Source of the DNA: Ursus arctos
Lineage: Eukaryota; Chordata; Mammalia; Carnivora; Ursidae
DNA length: 64,000 nt
NCBI RefSeq assembly: GCF_023065955.2
Contig: NW_026622852.1
Location: 13,408,423 to 13,472,422 of the forward strand
Reading direction: 5' to 3'
The translations under genes were made by a program, and so were the position numbers. The notes under the pieces were generated by a model that saw nothing but the letters and a program-made list of their open reading frames with translations, was not told the DNA's origin and made no database searches. Of the stretch, positions 12,089 to 23,824 are shown piece after piece (the stretch's first letter is position 1; each line of letters starts with the position of its first letter).

Positions 12089-12394
12089 CATGCAACCCCC
12101 CTCAGTTCTGGCTCTTCTAGCTCTAGACCTGTGCCAAGGGAAGTTAACCCACCTTTCCAGCGAGGCACAGGGGACGCCTCCCTTCTGCTCCATCCTTCAA
12201 TATTCATATTCTTTTACTGGGCATGGGGAAGGGAAAAGGAATATTTGAGTGTGTCTTTTTTTGGGGGGGGGGCTTTTTGTTTTGTTTTGTTTTGTTTTTA
12301 CGTTAGCTCACTTAAGCTTTTATACAAATCTTATTTAGTTGGTATGGTTACTGCCATCTTTCCAAAGAGAAAACAGATTCCTCCTGAGGTCACA

Positions 12395-12640
12395 TGGTTG
12401 GAATACCAGTTAGCTTTTGCTGTTACAAACCATTCCCCAAAATAATGGCCTGAAACCACCGGCATTTATTTACCTCCCAGTTCAAGGGACTGCCTGCCCG
12501 TCAGCTGGAGTGTTGCGAGTAGGGAAAACAGTCACACAATCTCATTCATCCTTCAGAGGCTAGCTGGGGCTTGTTCACACGGTGGCTTGGCAGGTTTCCA
12601 AGGGGAAGGGTGAACGGATGCAAGGCCTCTCAGAACTGGT
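12395..12640. repeat. Old LTR/MER-type interspersed repeat
   Basis: TACCAGTTAGCTTTTGCTG, AACCATTCCCCAAAATAATGG and GGCATTTATTTACC follow an abundant mammalian repeat head. The family is uncertain. Confidence 0.4.
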
Positions 12641-12809
12641 ACTGCTTCTGCCAGATCTATCCATTAAAGCGGGTCACGAGGTCTGCCCAGAGTCAAAAGA
12701 TGGTAAAGTGGACCCCAGTTTTTGATGAAGCTGCAAAGTCACAGCACAAAGGGGTGAGCATATGGGGAGGGTACAGAACGGGGTTCACTTTTGCCATCTA
12801 CTGCAGCTG

Positions 12810-13560
12810 TTGTCAGAGGTAGGATTTTATTTTTAATCATGAGAATAGCATATGCACTGAAGAAAAATCCCAAAGGAGGAAGAGAATCTCTTATCGCTGG
12901 GATAGGAGCACTGTCTAACCTAGTCCCACTCTCCACAGGTAAACACCATCAGGAGTTTGCCCATCTTGATACAATTTTTTTTGTGCCTATACAGATGGGA
13001 GGCCAATATACGCATTAACCTGCACTTTTCACCTAATAATGCAGCTAAGAGCTCTCACCATCGCGGCACTACCAGAAATGTAGACCCTGGGGCACCTGGG
13101 TGGCACAGCGGTTAAGCGTCTGCCTTCAGCTCAGGGCGTGATCCCGGCGTTGTGGGATCGAGCCCCACATCAGGCTCCTCCGCTAGGAGCTTGCTTCTTC
13201 CTCTCCCACTCCCCCTGCTTGTGTTCCCTCTCTCGCTGGCTGTCTCTATCTCTGTCGAATAAATAAATAAAATCTTAAAAAAAAAAAAAAAAAAAAAGAA
13301 ATGTAGACCCTAAAAGGAATGGAACCTAGCGGTCAACCAAGTAAAGGTACTGTGCTTTATTTAACCACATAACCTACTGGTGGATACTTAGGCTACCTGA
13401 TTCCAGTTTTTGTTGTTACAAATAACGCTTCATTGAAAATCCTTGAAGATCCCCCCCTTCGCATACATGAAGCCTAGATTCTTAGAAATGGAATTGCTAG
13501 GTTCGATGCCAGATTTGAGCCTCAGTTTGTTCCCAAAGCCTACGACATTCCCAAGATGGG
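12810..13560 (+). repeat. Old L1 (L1M/HAL1-type) 3' region, split by a SINE
   Basis: GTTGTTACAAATAACGCTTC and GGAATTGCTAGG on the right, with GTAAACACCATC and ATTAACCTGCACTTTTCACC on the left, match old L1 3' UTRs. The SINE at 13089-13296 interrupts it. Confidence 0.5.
13089..13296 (+). mobile_element. SINEC inserted in an old L1
   Basis: A full-length element with A-tail. The target duplication AGAAATGTAGACCCT is perfect (13074-13088 and 13297-13311). Confidence 0.97.
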
Positions 13561-14050
13561 TCTCTGGCTACCAAGCGTTCTTCCAGCCGTTTCTAGGACT
13601 AGAAGCTAACTTAGGAACCACACACCCCGGGGCACATGTCATGTACATGACCCCCTCACATCGGTCCCTTCCTGAAAGGGCTCAAGAGGTCCTGAGTTAT
13701 CTGTTCAGCTCTTCTAAAATTATCCAGATAAGTGGTCTCAAAAAAAAAAAAAAAAGGTCACGAAGGAAAACAGAAGACATGCACTACTTTGTTATAGGTC
13801 AGTGATAAAATAGTCCTAGTAACAAATGTGAGCATACAAATGATGAGTTCCATCCAAGAGAAGGTCTAATGTATAAACGAAGGTTTCACCATCAGTGCAC
13901 ATACAGACATGTGGCAACATAATTCAGCTGAATGAGCACATGGCAGACTACAGGCCTGTTGTCACACTGACTGGCTCTAGTATAGGACTTCGTTAGATTA
14001 AATGTTCTATTATGCTTAACAGATTTGTTTTTGTTTTTGTTTTTCTTGTT

Positions 14051-14231
14051 TTTTTAGATTTTATTTGAGAGGGAGAGAGCATGAGTTGGGGGGAGGGGCA
14101 GAAGGTGTGGGAGAGGGAGAAGCAGACTCCCCGCTGAGCAGGGAGCCTGACTCCAGGCTCCATCCCCGGACCCTGGGATCATGACCTGAGCTGAAGGCAG
14201 ATGCTTAACCCACTGAGCCACCCAGGCGCCC
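14051..14231 (-). mobile_element. SINEC, older diverged subfamily, minus strand
   Basis: AGATTTTATTTGAGAGGG, CTCCCCGCTGAGCAGGGAGC and CCACCCAGGCGCCCC are recognisable. I found no clear target duplication. Confidence 0.9.
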
Positions 14232-14439
14232 CCAGTTCATGAACTTTTAGTAGCAAATATATCATGAGGTGTTTTTTCCCCCATTCTTGAATACTGTTTT
14301 TGGGTTTCTTCACGGAATCCCCCCTCTCACTCCCCCTTGGAGAACTGACATACATCAATGCCTACGTTTAAGGCACACAACATGGTTCGATTTATGTATA
14401 TTGTGAAAGTACCATAGGTTCAGCTAACATCTTACAGAT

Positions 14440-14990
14440 ACGATAGAAAAAATATGGAAAAAATTCTCCTTGTGATGAGAACTCTTAGGATTTACTCTTA
14501 ACATTCCCATAGATTATACAGCGGTGTTAGCTCTGGTCCCGTTGCACATGACATCCCTAGCACTTATAACTGAAGTTTGGACCTCTTGACCACCTTCCTC
14601 CAATTCCCCCTTCCTCCATGCTCCACCTCTATCTAGTAGCCACAAGTCTGATAGATTTTTCTAGAACTTCGGTTTTGTGATTCCACGTACAAAAGAGATC
14701 ATACAATATTTGATTTATTTAGCAAAATGCCTTCGAGGTCCATCCACATTGTTGCCAATGGTTGGATTGCCTCATTTTCTCTATGGCTGGATAATATCCC
14801 ACTGTGTCTTCGTGGATCTTGACGCCCACATGCCACCTGTCCAGGTGCTAGCTGGAGACCTGAGTTTTTACTAGGTGTACATGGACTTGATTACAAGTAG
14901 CACCTTGGCGATGGTCGGACTCTGGATGTGGCAAACACACGCATGCCTATTTCTTACAGTCCCCGATTACGTCCCCGAGTACATGTAGCC
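14440..14990 (+). repeat. Old L1 3' UTR
   Basis: GTTAGCTCTGGTCCCGTTGC, AGGTCCATCCACATTGTTGC and GGCTGGATAATATCCCACTG are hallmark L1M 3' UTR strings. Confidence 0.65.
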
Positions 14991-15439
14991 AGTAATTCTG
15001 CCGAAGGGAACAACAGGGGGCCCATTTCTGTGATGTGGGGAGTCTCCATTTCAGGACGGTTCTGCAAGTGGGTTAAAGAAATGGACTTCCAGTGAATACA
15101 GTTTCAGGAAGTAATTACTTAATGGTTTGAGGTCTTTAGAGAATCATAGGCATGTGCCTCAGACTTCAGAGCAGGGGGTACCCAATGTCCCATCTGTTAC
15201 TTAATGACAGAGACCCTGCTGCTGTCAAAAGGCAAAGCTCCAAAACATGCCTATTTTTAGAGTTCAAGGAAGACTGCTGCTTTACCCCCGCGGTACAGTG
15301 AACAGTGAAGAACTTAAGGGCGGACTGCTCTGCCATCACATTGTTTCTGCATTAACTTCAACATTTATCCATGGAATGCCACATTGCACCAAACACCGTG
15401 CTGGGTGTTAGAGATCCAGAGATAAATACTGCAATGCAG

Positions 15440-15800
15440 CCTCTCCTTGTAGCAGTCAGCTCTGGCTATATGACGAACACCCCAAAACTTAGTGGCTTAG
15501 GACAAAAAACGTGGTTTTCAGTGCTCTGGGGGCAGCTGGCCGGTTTTTCAGAGCTGACTGTCTGTGGCCAGGTAGGCGGCTGCCGGTGTCAGGGGTTCTC
15601 CGCTGTGGGGGAGGGGGGCTCATGCTTTTAGTAGGCTACCCTCGACTTACTCACGCAGTGGTTAGGCAGATTCCAAGGCAACGCATGGAAGCCTGCTGGG
15701 CCTCTTGAGGACTGGGCTCTGAACTGACATGATGTCCATTTAGCCATTCTATTGGTTAAATCAAGTCCAAGGTCAGGTCAGATTCCGGGAGGGTGGGCGC
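15440..15800. repeat. Old LTR/MER-type interspersed repeat
   Basis: AGCAGTCAGCTCTGGCTATA then CCCCAAAACTTAGTGGCTTA is the head of an abundant mammalian repeat. It is in the same class as the copy at 12.4 kb. Confidence 0.45.
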
Positions 15801-16688
15801 TGGGAGGGGGAAGAGAATACCTCCTGACGGTCATTGCTAAGGGATTTGGAAACGGGGGAATAATGGTGGCTCATTTTTGCAGATGGTCTAGCTCAGTGCT
15901 CTTTGGTCTGGTCAGAGAAGAGAAATTAAGTGCTAATAAGTGCTATTTAGAAGTCCCTCCCTTCACCCCCAACCTTGGTCTATCTCTAACAGTTTATATT
16001 TCACAGCACAGAAATCTAGTGACTCTAGTTAAACCACTGAGTCAAATGTCTGGTGCAACGCTAATATTGTACATTTCTACTTTTTAACCTATAAGGCAGT
16101 TGGAGTGATGCAAAAATATCAACCACCAAGCTGTTGGTCCTAGGGCACAGCTGGTAATGTATCTGAAAGGCAGACCTGTAATGACATAATCAACATTCAA
16201 ATTGTGCCTAGGTTTTGTTGAAGCACATGGTATGTCCGCATACGTACGTACATTTCTTTAGCTGGAGACAGAAAATCATTTTGTTAAAATGAAGGACTTG
16301 AAACCAATGAAAATAAGCCAGAGCCGTGGCTAGAAAAGAGGATTTAACTGAGGGGCTTCTTTTTGACTCTGGAAATAAACCCCTGTGAAGGGATGTGCTA
16401 GCGGTGCCAACACCAGATGCGCCTCTTCAAATCCATTACACGTGCTCATTGCGGGACACGTGTCCTCCAGGCCCCCGTGGAGAACGGAGAAAGCCCTATG
16501 TGAGTGGTCCTCAAGCTTCAGTGTGTCCAAGAATCACCTGGCAGGGTGGGAGACGATTCTTATTAATACTCTACCCCTCATATCCTCCTAATTCTTCCAG
16601 GTAACTTTCACAGGCGGTAAGGCTTACACTTGGGAGCTCACTGAATTTATCTTAGAGAAGTTTTAGTTCCAGAAACAAAGCTCTTAAA

Positions 16689-16718
16689 GATGAGAGAGAG
16701 AGAGAAAGAGCGCATGCA

Positions 16719-16752
<34 letters not shown>

Positions 16753-16877
16753 GGAGGGAGAGGGAGAAGCAAGCTCCCCACCGAGCTGGGACCCTGAACA
16801 CGGGCTCCATCCCAGGACCCTGGGACCATGACCTGAAGGCAGATGCCCAAAACAGACTGAGCCATCCAGGTGCCCCC
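16689..16877 (-). mobile_element. Older SINEC with an internal CA microsatellite
   Basis: The element is bounded by an imperfect duplication (AGAAACAAAGCTCTTAAA / AGAAACAAAACTTTTAAA). A (CA)n run occupies about 16721-16750 where the purine-rich A/G tract normally lies, so the microsatellite arose inside the SINE. Confidence 0.9.
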
Positions 16878-17039
16878 AGAAACAAAACTTTTAAAAAGGA
16901 ATTAGGACTGTCAAACTTTTTTCTTATCAGGCAGAAAGGATCAACCCTTTACGAACTTAACTTTTTCACATAAACTTATGGAGGACCTGAGGTATAGAAA
17001 AGCAGTAACTCACTAACCAAAGACCAAAATGCCTTAAAA

Positions 17040-18160
17040 AAAAAAATCCAATTTATCACAAAGTGGAGCGACTGCAGCTGTGATTCGTGGATGGGCCCAG
17101 CGCTTTTGTTTGAATGTCCTCTAGGTTTGTAGATCTGTGAAACAGGGGGGTACAAAGAGAATTTGAGTCCACCTAGCTATACTCCATTCTGTGGACAAAG
17201 GAGCTGAAGTAAAGGGGCTTCTCTAAAGTGGCAGAGATGGGACTAAAACCCAGGTCCTTCTGATTCTTTTAAAAATGGTTAGTGTTCTCCAAAACGGAGA
17301 GTCTGTAGTACTCAGTCTACTATGAGCTCTTTGGTGCTGGTTCCCTCATGAGGCAGCCAGGCTGGTGGTGGAAGAGAAGACCCCCACCCCCAGCACTTTC
17401 TTAGGGCCCCTTTCTGACAGCAGTGCCCCAGACTGGAGTCAGGAGACCTGGCGCTGGGTTCCTTAGCCCCAGCCAGGACGCTGGATGCCCCGCCACACTG
17501 GGGACTCTGTCTGGGGGTACATGTGCTAGGGTCACCCTGCCAGCCTCCCTCTATTCTGGGTTCTGAGAGGAGGCAAGACACACCTTCCTGCAAGATCTTC
17601 ATACCTGCTTAGAGTCTGTGGGTGCTGCCTACGCTTCCACGTTCCTCCTCTTTCCCCACGTGAGGCATCGCTAACCCATTATGACTGTTACTCCAGCAGA
17701 GCCAAAGCCTGGTTTCAGAGTGTTTCTCAGGATAACTCTGTAGGCAGCCACTTTGGATCATTCAGGCCGGGAGAGAGGAGATCTGCTTGCGATCCTGCTT
17801 CTGAGTGATTGTGTAGAAGAGTAATTCTGAAATTGACATCCCAGGGAGTAGGGATGTCAATTACAAGTCCCCGGGGAGGAAAAGAGCAGAGTCAGGGTTA
17901 CTGAAGAACAAGGCTGTTGCTCAGGTTCCCTGGAGCAGCCCAGGTACAAGCTGCTGGCCTGGCAGGGGGTGGGGGGCATTCGGGGTCCTTCCCATCCCAT
18001 CTCCTCTGGTAACAAAGACCCAAGATGACCAGCTGGGCCCGTGGGTTCAGTTCGCAGCTACAGAACAGAGTGACCCCACTGAATGGGGATCACACTGATG
18101 TTCTTGGCTTCCCTGGTGTGATTCTCAGCCAGTTGTGCTAGCTTGTGACCAACAGAGAAA
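17040..18160. other. Mostly unassigned, with a reverse MIR relic
   Basis: About 17175-17270 reads as a reverse-orientation MIR (GGCAGAGATGGGACTAAAAC, CCCAGGTCCTTCTGA). The rest has no gene or named repeat. The 96-residue minus frame at 17312-17602 shows no recognisable domain. Confidence 0.4.
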
Positions 18161-18173
18161 GTAAAGGCTTGTG

Positions 18174-18345
18174 AAAGTAGAGTCCAAAGACCAGCACATT
18201 GGCCTCCCTGGGAGCTTGTTAGAAACTAGAATCTCCTGTCTCTTTTCAGACCTACTGAAACACCAATTGAAACTAACAGGTTAGCAAGTCATACAGGTGA
18301 TTTACATGCACAGGAGAGGGAAATGCACTGGCTTAGAAAAATCAC
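18174..18345 (+). repeat. MER5-like hAT element
   Basis: CAGCACATTGGCCTCCCTGG, GAGCTTGTTAGAAACTAGAA and a right end with GGTGATTTACATGCAC match MER5-group elements. Confidence 0.55.
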
Positions 18346-19535
18346 CACATAGCACAAGGGAAGTTCAGACTGGTTATTGTTTTAATGGTCAGCTGTGTGC
18401 CTAGAAATGTGAGCTCCTTGAGAGATGACTGGTCCAGTCTTTAAAGGGAGCTCCGTGGGTGCAAAGGCACCAGGAAGAGCATAAACTGGCTTTGCGATCC
18501 ACGGTGTTCTGGAAAGAAAAACTTGTTTTTGTTCAGCCTTTTTCTTCCTCCACTATGAATCCTTTAATGTTGCTCTTCGTTGTTTGGGTCCTAATATTCA
18601 GCTTTCACAGTTACTTCCAACCCTCGTGGTGGCTCGATTACCTGCTTCTCCACTACCTTCCTGTTGGCTCAGGGTTTTGATGGAGGCCCCGATTTTGCAG
18701 GGTACACAGATATGGCGTTTCTCTACCTCCACTGGTGATGATCTGCTGATCACATTTAAAAAGACCCAGAATCTTAGGCAATTCAAAAGGCAAAGAAGGT
18801 TTGGAGCAGATTTGCATAGTGGATCCTATCTGTTGACAAGTGAAGACACCAAACTTACTTGATTGGTACCTGAATTTGGAGTCCTTCACCTGTACTGGAA
18901 CCTACTGAATAGCCCCTTTGGGCTGGGACCCTCATCTAAGCAGACACTGAATGGCCAAGTGACAGGTGCCAACTATGTTAAACCAGGTGGCCTGCCCTGT
19001 AGTCTTTCCTTGGCATAAAGCTTGCTTCTGAGACTGCCAACTTAGAAGACTGCTTTGCCCAGCACCCAGCCCATTCCTGAAGTAATGGCTAAGATTGCTA
19101 TAATCCCTATGTTCATTGCCACGGGTCAGCCTCCATGGTGTAACCATTTGACCATGTCCTCTTAATATTCAGGAAAATGAAGATTATAAGAAACAAGCCA
19201 GGGGGTCTCCAAAATCTGTCAAATGGTGAAGAGATTAAATGCTAAGATGTTCCATATGCCTTCACTGTCCTCATTCAGGACATTAGTTGGTGGCACAGGA
19301 CATCTCCCAGCTGCCATCTCTGGCTACTGCTGGCTGCCAACATTTGGAGAAGGTAGGCCTCTTTAAATCTGAATAATTGAGTCAGGATTAATTTGATTTC
19401 CTTAACGGAGACACTTAAGAATCTGTCACAATTTCCATTAAGAAAAGATTAATGAGTACTATGATTAATTGCTAGTTATACCAATGCTCCGGTATTTCTT
19501 TCGTCTGGGTTATTTGGGTGAAGATATCCATTCCT

Positions 19536-19707
19536 CCACTGTGCAACATATTAGCCACCAACCACATGTGGCCACTTTGAGTGAAACGAGATGTACTCTG
19601 TTGTTGTACCATCCACGTTTCACCTGCGCAATAGCCAGAAGTGACTAGCAGCTACGGATAAAGGACATTTCCACCCCCGGGGAAAGTTCTTTTAGACAAT
19701 GCTGACA
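19536..19707 (-). repeat. hAT-type MER DNA transposon fossil
   Basis: TTAGCCACCAACCACATGTG, GGCCACTTTGAGTG and AAGTGACTAGCAGCTACGG form the same element type as at 3.1 kb, on the other strand. Confidence 0.5.
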
Positions 19708-19711
19708 ATAG

Positions 19712-19870
19712 CACAGAATTTAGAACATGGCTGAGTCTTCCGAAGCTCATGTCTCTTAAGTAGCTGAAGGACCTTGGGCAAGTCATTTGACTTCCCAAAG
19801 GGCTGTTTCTACATTAATACCACTTGCCCCATAGGGTAAGCTGTGAGGATTAGGAGCGACGGTCCTTCTG
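19712..19870 (+). repeat. MIR SINE relic
   Basis: GACCTTGGGCAAGTCATTTG then AAGCTGTGAGGATTAGG is the MIR core. Confidence 0.65.
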
Positions 19871-19886
19871 AGACGGCTGGTGTAAG

Positions 19887-20046
19887 TGCTCCGTGTCCTC
19901 CTTCCCTCTCTCCCTTTGCCCCTAGATCACCTGCATCCCTGGGAGCCTGGTCTGAGCTTTGCTGGCCATGCTCCGTGTCCTCCTTCCCTCTCTCCCTTTG
20001 CCCCTAGATCACCTGCATCCCTGGGAGCCTGGTCTGAGCTTTGCTG
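19887..20046 (+). repeat. Tandem duplication, 82-bp unit, two copies
   Basis: Unit 1 is 19887-19968 and unit 2 starts at 19969. They agree base for base over the first 78 positions (to 20046), including the string CACCTGCATCCCTGGGAGCC. No divergence means the event is very recent, polymorphic, or an assembly artefact. Confidence 0.93.
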
Positions 20047-20319
20047 TCTGGCCAGGAGCTGAGAGCATTGCCCTTCCCTCACTAGTAGGCAGGGGGCAAT
20101 GGGGAGGTCCTGAGGCTGTGATCCGGACGCCTGCCCAGGCAGGCTGAGGGAGCATCCGGGGAAGGGAGGAGTTTGGTTTTATTCTGCACACTCTGCCTTG
20201 GATCTTTCTCCTCCCTGCCTTCAGTTGCTGCCTGCAACCGACGTGGGGGAGGGGCACACAATCAGTAACATTTGTTCCTGAAGACAGACACCTAAGTTTC
20301 AAATGAACGCTGATATTGC

Positions 20320-20450
20320 CTTGGTTCCTGAGTCTAAGGAGCATCAGAATCAGCTGGGAGGCATGTGAAAACAGTTTGCTGCCCCCACCTCGGGGGTTCC
20401 TGGGAACGTGCGCTCGAGTTCGCACGTGCTGCCCGCCTGCAGGTGCCTGG
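20320..20450 (+). repeat. MER5-like hAT element, diverged
   Basis: GGAGCATCAGAATCAGCTGG followed by a G-C-rich centre and TTCCTGGGAACG resembles a MER5-group element. Confidence 0.4.
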
Positions 20451-20710
20451 AGTCAGGAAGCCAGGGCGCCGTCAGCAGCAAAGAGGGAATCACCTGGATG
20501 CTTGGTTACACAGGGAAGGTCCACAGGCACACCCTTGAGGGCCTAAGAGTTCTGTGTAACATTGTAACAACTGTGAGTTTATTCTCGAAGATTAGTCAAC
20601 ACCTCTTCTAGATCACAGAGGACCAGCTCAAAACCAACTGCCACATGTGATTTTAAGTCCGGCTTTTGCAGTGACAAGGACATCACCAGACCGTTTCCAG
20701 AACTGGCAAC

Positions 20711-20906
20711 TTTTTTTTTTTAAGATTATTTATTTATTCGACAGAGATAGAGACAGCCAGCGAGAGAGGGAACACAAGCAGGGGGAGTGGGAGAGGAAGA
20801 AGCAGGCTCATAGCGGAGGAGCCTAATGTGGGGCTCGATCCCACAACGCCGGGATCACGCCCTGAGCCGAAGACAGACGCTTAACCGCTGTGCCACCCAG
20901 GTGCCC
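20711..20906 (-). mobile_element. SINEC, minus strand
   Basis: Full-length young subfamily element. The short duplication CTGGCAAC flanks the T-run and the CAGGTGCCCC end. Confidence 0.95.
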
Positions 20907-21302
20907 CCTGGCAACGTTTTAACCTTGGTTGTAGTGTTTCCCTAACTGGGTTCTGTGGGCGTCTAGGAGTCCAGGAATCCTCATGTTTAAAACAGAGTCC
21001 CAGAAAATGCAAGGTCTTAGGGATTTTCTACAGAGAGCTTTTGGCATTTTTGAGTGGAATGATTTTTTTCCCCCCTGTGCATGACTTTCCCCCTCACTTT
21101 GCAGGACATTTAGCGTTGCCGGGTCCGGGTGGTGCTCCAGAGTCACGATACAACCCCAAGGCATTTGCACACATTTTCAAATCCCCTGCGGGGCTGGGGG
21201 TGGGAAGGGGTGGGAAAGGGGGGGATTAGTCCTGATAGCTTTTGGGTGAGAACGAAGACCATCAGGCCTGCCTTAAGACAGCTCAGCCTTTGCTCTTTGG
21301 GC

Positions 21303-21325
21303 GGGGGGGGGGGGGGGGGGGGGGG
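21303..21325 (+). repeat. Poly(G) run of about 23
   Basis: An uninterrupted G run follows TTTGGGC. Its length is likely unreliable in sequencing. Confidence 0.9.
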
Positions 21326-21497
21326 CTACTGGCGGCAGCTGGCTCCTGAGGGCTCTTGGGGGGGAGGGACTTATTCTGTTAATTCTAGGCCACCTGGTAG
21401 GACGCGAAGATCGCCCGTCTTCAGGACTCTTTCAGTGGGGCCATCTTCTGTTTTGCCTGAAGAAGGCAGCAACACCAGGAGCTTCCTAGTTGCATTT

Positions 21498-21679
21498 TAA
21501 AGATTTGAGAGAGCTAGCGAGCGAGAGAGCTCTCGCGCGCAGGCAAGCAGGAGCAGAGGAAGGAGAAGCGGACTTCCCGCTGAGCAGGGAGCCTGAGGCG
21601 GGGCTCAATCCCCGGACCCTGAGATCACGACCTGAGCCCAAGGCAAATGCTGAACTGATGGAGCCACCCACGCGCCCCT
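21498..21679 (-). mobile_element. Older SINEC, minus strand
   Basis: AAAGATTTGAGAGAGC, CCCGCTGAGCAGGGAGCC and CCACCCACGCGCCCC are present. The target duplication is GGTTGCATTTTAAA / AGTTGCATTTTAAA-like. Confidence 0.92.
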
Positions 21680-21699
21680 TTTCTGGTTGCATTTTAAAT

Positions 21700-22380
21700 G
21701 TGCGAGGGGGTAGCCAACCTAGCCTCTCTATTCCCTCCACCTTGCTTCCCACCTTACCCCTTTTTATTTTTTGGCAGTTACCCTGAGAGATTTTCAGAGT
21801 GCCCCTGCTGCCCTGGCGGCTGAGGGCCTGGAATGACTCCCGGCGAGCCGCAGTAGCGGTGGCTGGAGCCCCGGCTGCTCTTCTGGGGTGGTGTGGAAGG
21901 CGCGCCCCTCCCCCAGCAGCCTGGGCGTCTGGCAACACTCAGCGGCTTGGAAAGCCTGGGTCTGCCACCCTCCTAGCAGGCTTTTACCCCACGTTTCCCC
22001 TCTGTCTTCCTGCCCCCAAGTGCTGCTTCTCAGATGCCAAGTCAGTCTCTTGGTTTTAGAGGAGTTCCTGCTACACTCTGGCAGAGGTCAAAGCGGGGGA
22101 CAGGAAGATTGTAGTTGCCCCTGTCGCTACTCCAACAAGAGGAAAAATGTAGGAAAAAAAGGTCAGGCAAAAGTCTGAGGAGGGGAGATGGTGCTCTTTG
22201 GCTGCTCAAGCCCCACCCCCTGCAGAATTCTGAAGGGGACACAGGAAGGGGGTCCCCCTTGGCTCCCTAGAATAGCTCAGAATCTTTGGATTTAATGTAG
22301 CCTTAGAACAAGAACATTTCCCCGTTTTCCCAGAAAGGCCCTAAAGCTTGGCCTACTCCTTTCTAGAAGTCAGCTTTTCT
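21700..22380. other. Unassigned intergenic sequence, GC-rich
   Basis: Overlapping short open frames (up to 150 codons across 21486-21938) partly translate the SINE. No supported gene. Confidence 0.4.
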
Positions 22381-22384
22381 TAGT

Positions 22385-22640
22385 TGTCTCCGGGACCGCC
22401 TGGCCCGCGTACGCGCGCTCCAGCTCCGCCGCCTGCCCCCGGCCGCCCGTTTACCCTCTTGCTGCGGAACAGGCCGCGCCTGCGCGGTCCGTGGTGGCTC
22501 CTGGAGCTCACCAGGCTGCACTGCCCTCTGAAGCTCCTGGAGGTCGCTCCGGGGTGCTCCCAGGAGGCCCGGCCGTTTGGGGCCCTCATACTGTACCTCT
22601 GTCCTTCCACGACCCCAGGTCCTGGAGGGGACTCTGGGAC
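22385..22640. promoter_or_regulatory. Short isolated CpG-rich patch
   Basis: CpG density rises sharply around 22395-22500 (CCCGCGTACGCGCGC, CTCCGCCGCCTGCC, CCGCGCCTGCGCGGTCC) against a CpG-poor background. GCGCCTGCGCGG resembles an NRF1 palindrome. No gene start is recognised beside it, so a promoter or enhancer role is inference. Confidence 0.4.
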
Positions 22641-23144
22641 ACACGATGTGACGCACCCAGGACCCAAGATCTCAGACAGCACCGCTCACTGCAGAAAAAA
22701 CTCATCATCCTGGATGCTAAAATGGGCTTAGGGCAGCCCCGGAGTCCGATGGATGTCCCAGCGGGGGAGAAGGCCATCAGCAGTGGCCCCGGGGAAAATA
22801 TTCGTACCCAAACCTGGGGGTTGTAGCAGAAGTGGCCTGGCCTTGAGAGTGCAGGGAGCTGATGGCCAAAGTCTGTGTCAGGCACAGTTATCCAGCTGGA
22901 GGCACGGGGAAGCGTGCGGGGGGTGGGGGAAGGAGGCCAAATCGTCTTAGGCAGCCCCCACCCCCAGGCCGACCGCCTTCTCCCTCCGCCATTTTACTTC
23001 TATGGCCCCTGCTCGTGCAGGCGTCTTCTGCTTCCTCTTCATTCCCCCCAGAACGTTCCTCCTTTCCCAGTGAGGTGCAAATGACTGATGACAGCAGAGG
23101 GATAGTGCCTCAGAGCTTTCTCCCAATCACCCTCTCCAGATAAT

Positions 23145-23330
23145 TGTTTATGATGGAAAATTCCAGTCATATAAAAACAGAATACTATAACGAACCCCCG
23201 TATAGCCATCACCCAGCCTCAACAATGATCAACTCAGAGCCAGTGCAGTTTCTTCTCTGCCCCCCAAACCCTCCACCCCCAGGGGCATTGTGAAGCAAAT
23301 CCCAGGCATCATTTCTTTTCAGTATAGGCA
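23145..23330 (+). repeat. Old L1M-type 3' fragment
   Basis: AACCCCCGTATAGCCATCAC then TCAACAATGATCAACTCA matches old L1 3' UTR text. Confidence 0.55.
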
Positions 23331-23591
23331 GGACTTTCTTGACGACCTGACCACGTCACACGTGGGTGAAGAGTCTCCGGTGGCCTGAGAGAGTGCAGGC
23401 AGCCTGGGGGTTGGACAAGGCTCTGTGCAGTCTGCTGCCGCCCACGTTGTCAGCTTCCATCCGTCCATCATTTAGCAGAGCCCACCTACTCCTCTAGCCA
23501 CGCCAAATATTGTTTTCCCAAATATTGTTTTTCTCATCTGTCATTTGGTACAAGCTCCTCTTGTTAGACTTACGACCCCACCCCTACCCCC

Positions 23592-23612
23592 AACACACAC
23601 ACACACACACAC
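23592..23612. repeat. (CA)n microsatellite
   Basis: A pure CA run of about 10 units. Confidence 0.95.
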
Positions 23613-23824
23613 TTTGGGGCTTTTCTCTGTAGTTTTCTCTGAATTCTGAGATGGAGTTGACCAGGGCCCCCTCTGGGCTCCAGTGGCTCGTCGACACCTG
23701 TTTACAGCACTTATCAAACAGAGGGATATTGCTTACCCTCAAATACACACTGTCGTGGGGGTGTTCCAAATAAATACGAACGGATTTAACCACATAAAAC
23801 AACTCTCATGAGCTTATAGTGGGA

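Noticed and set aside
16652..16885. Frames rich in VCVCVCV
   Set aside because: Translation of a CA microsatellite.
21490..21938. 150-codon minus and 98-codon plus frames
   Set aside because: Both run through an old SINE and GC-rich flank with no domain.
22363..22731. Arg/Pro-rich frames over the CpG patch
   Set aside because: Open on both strands because the DNA is GC-rich; no recognisable protein.
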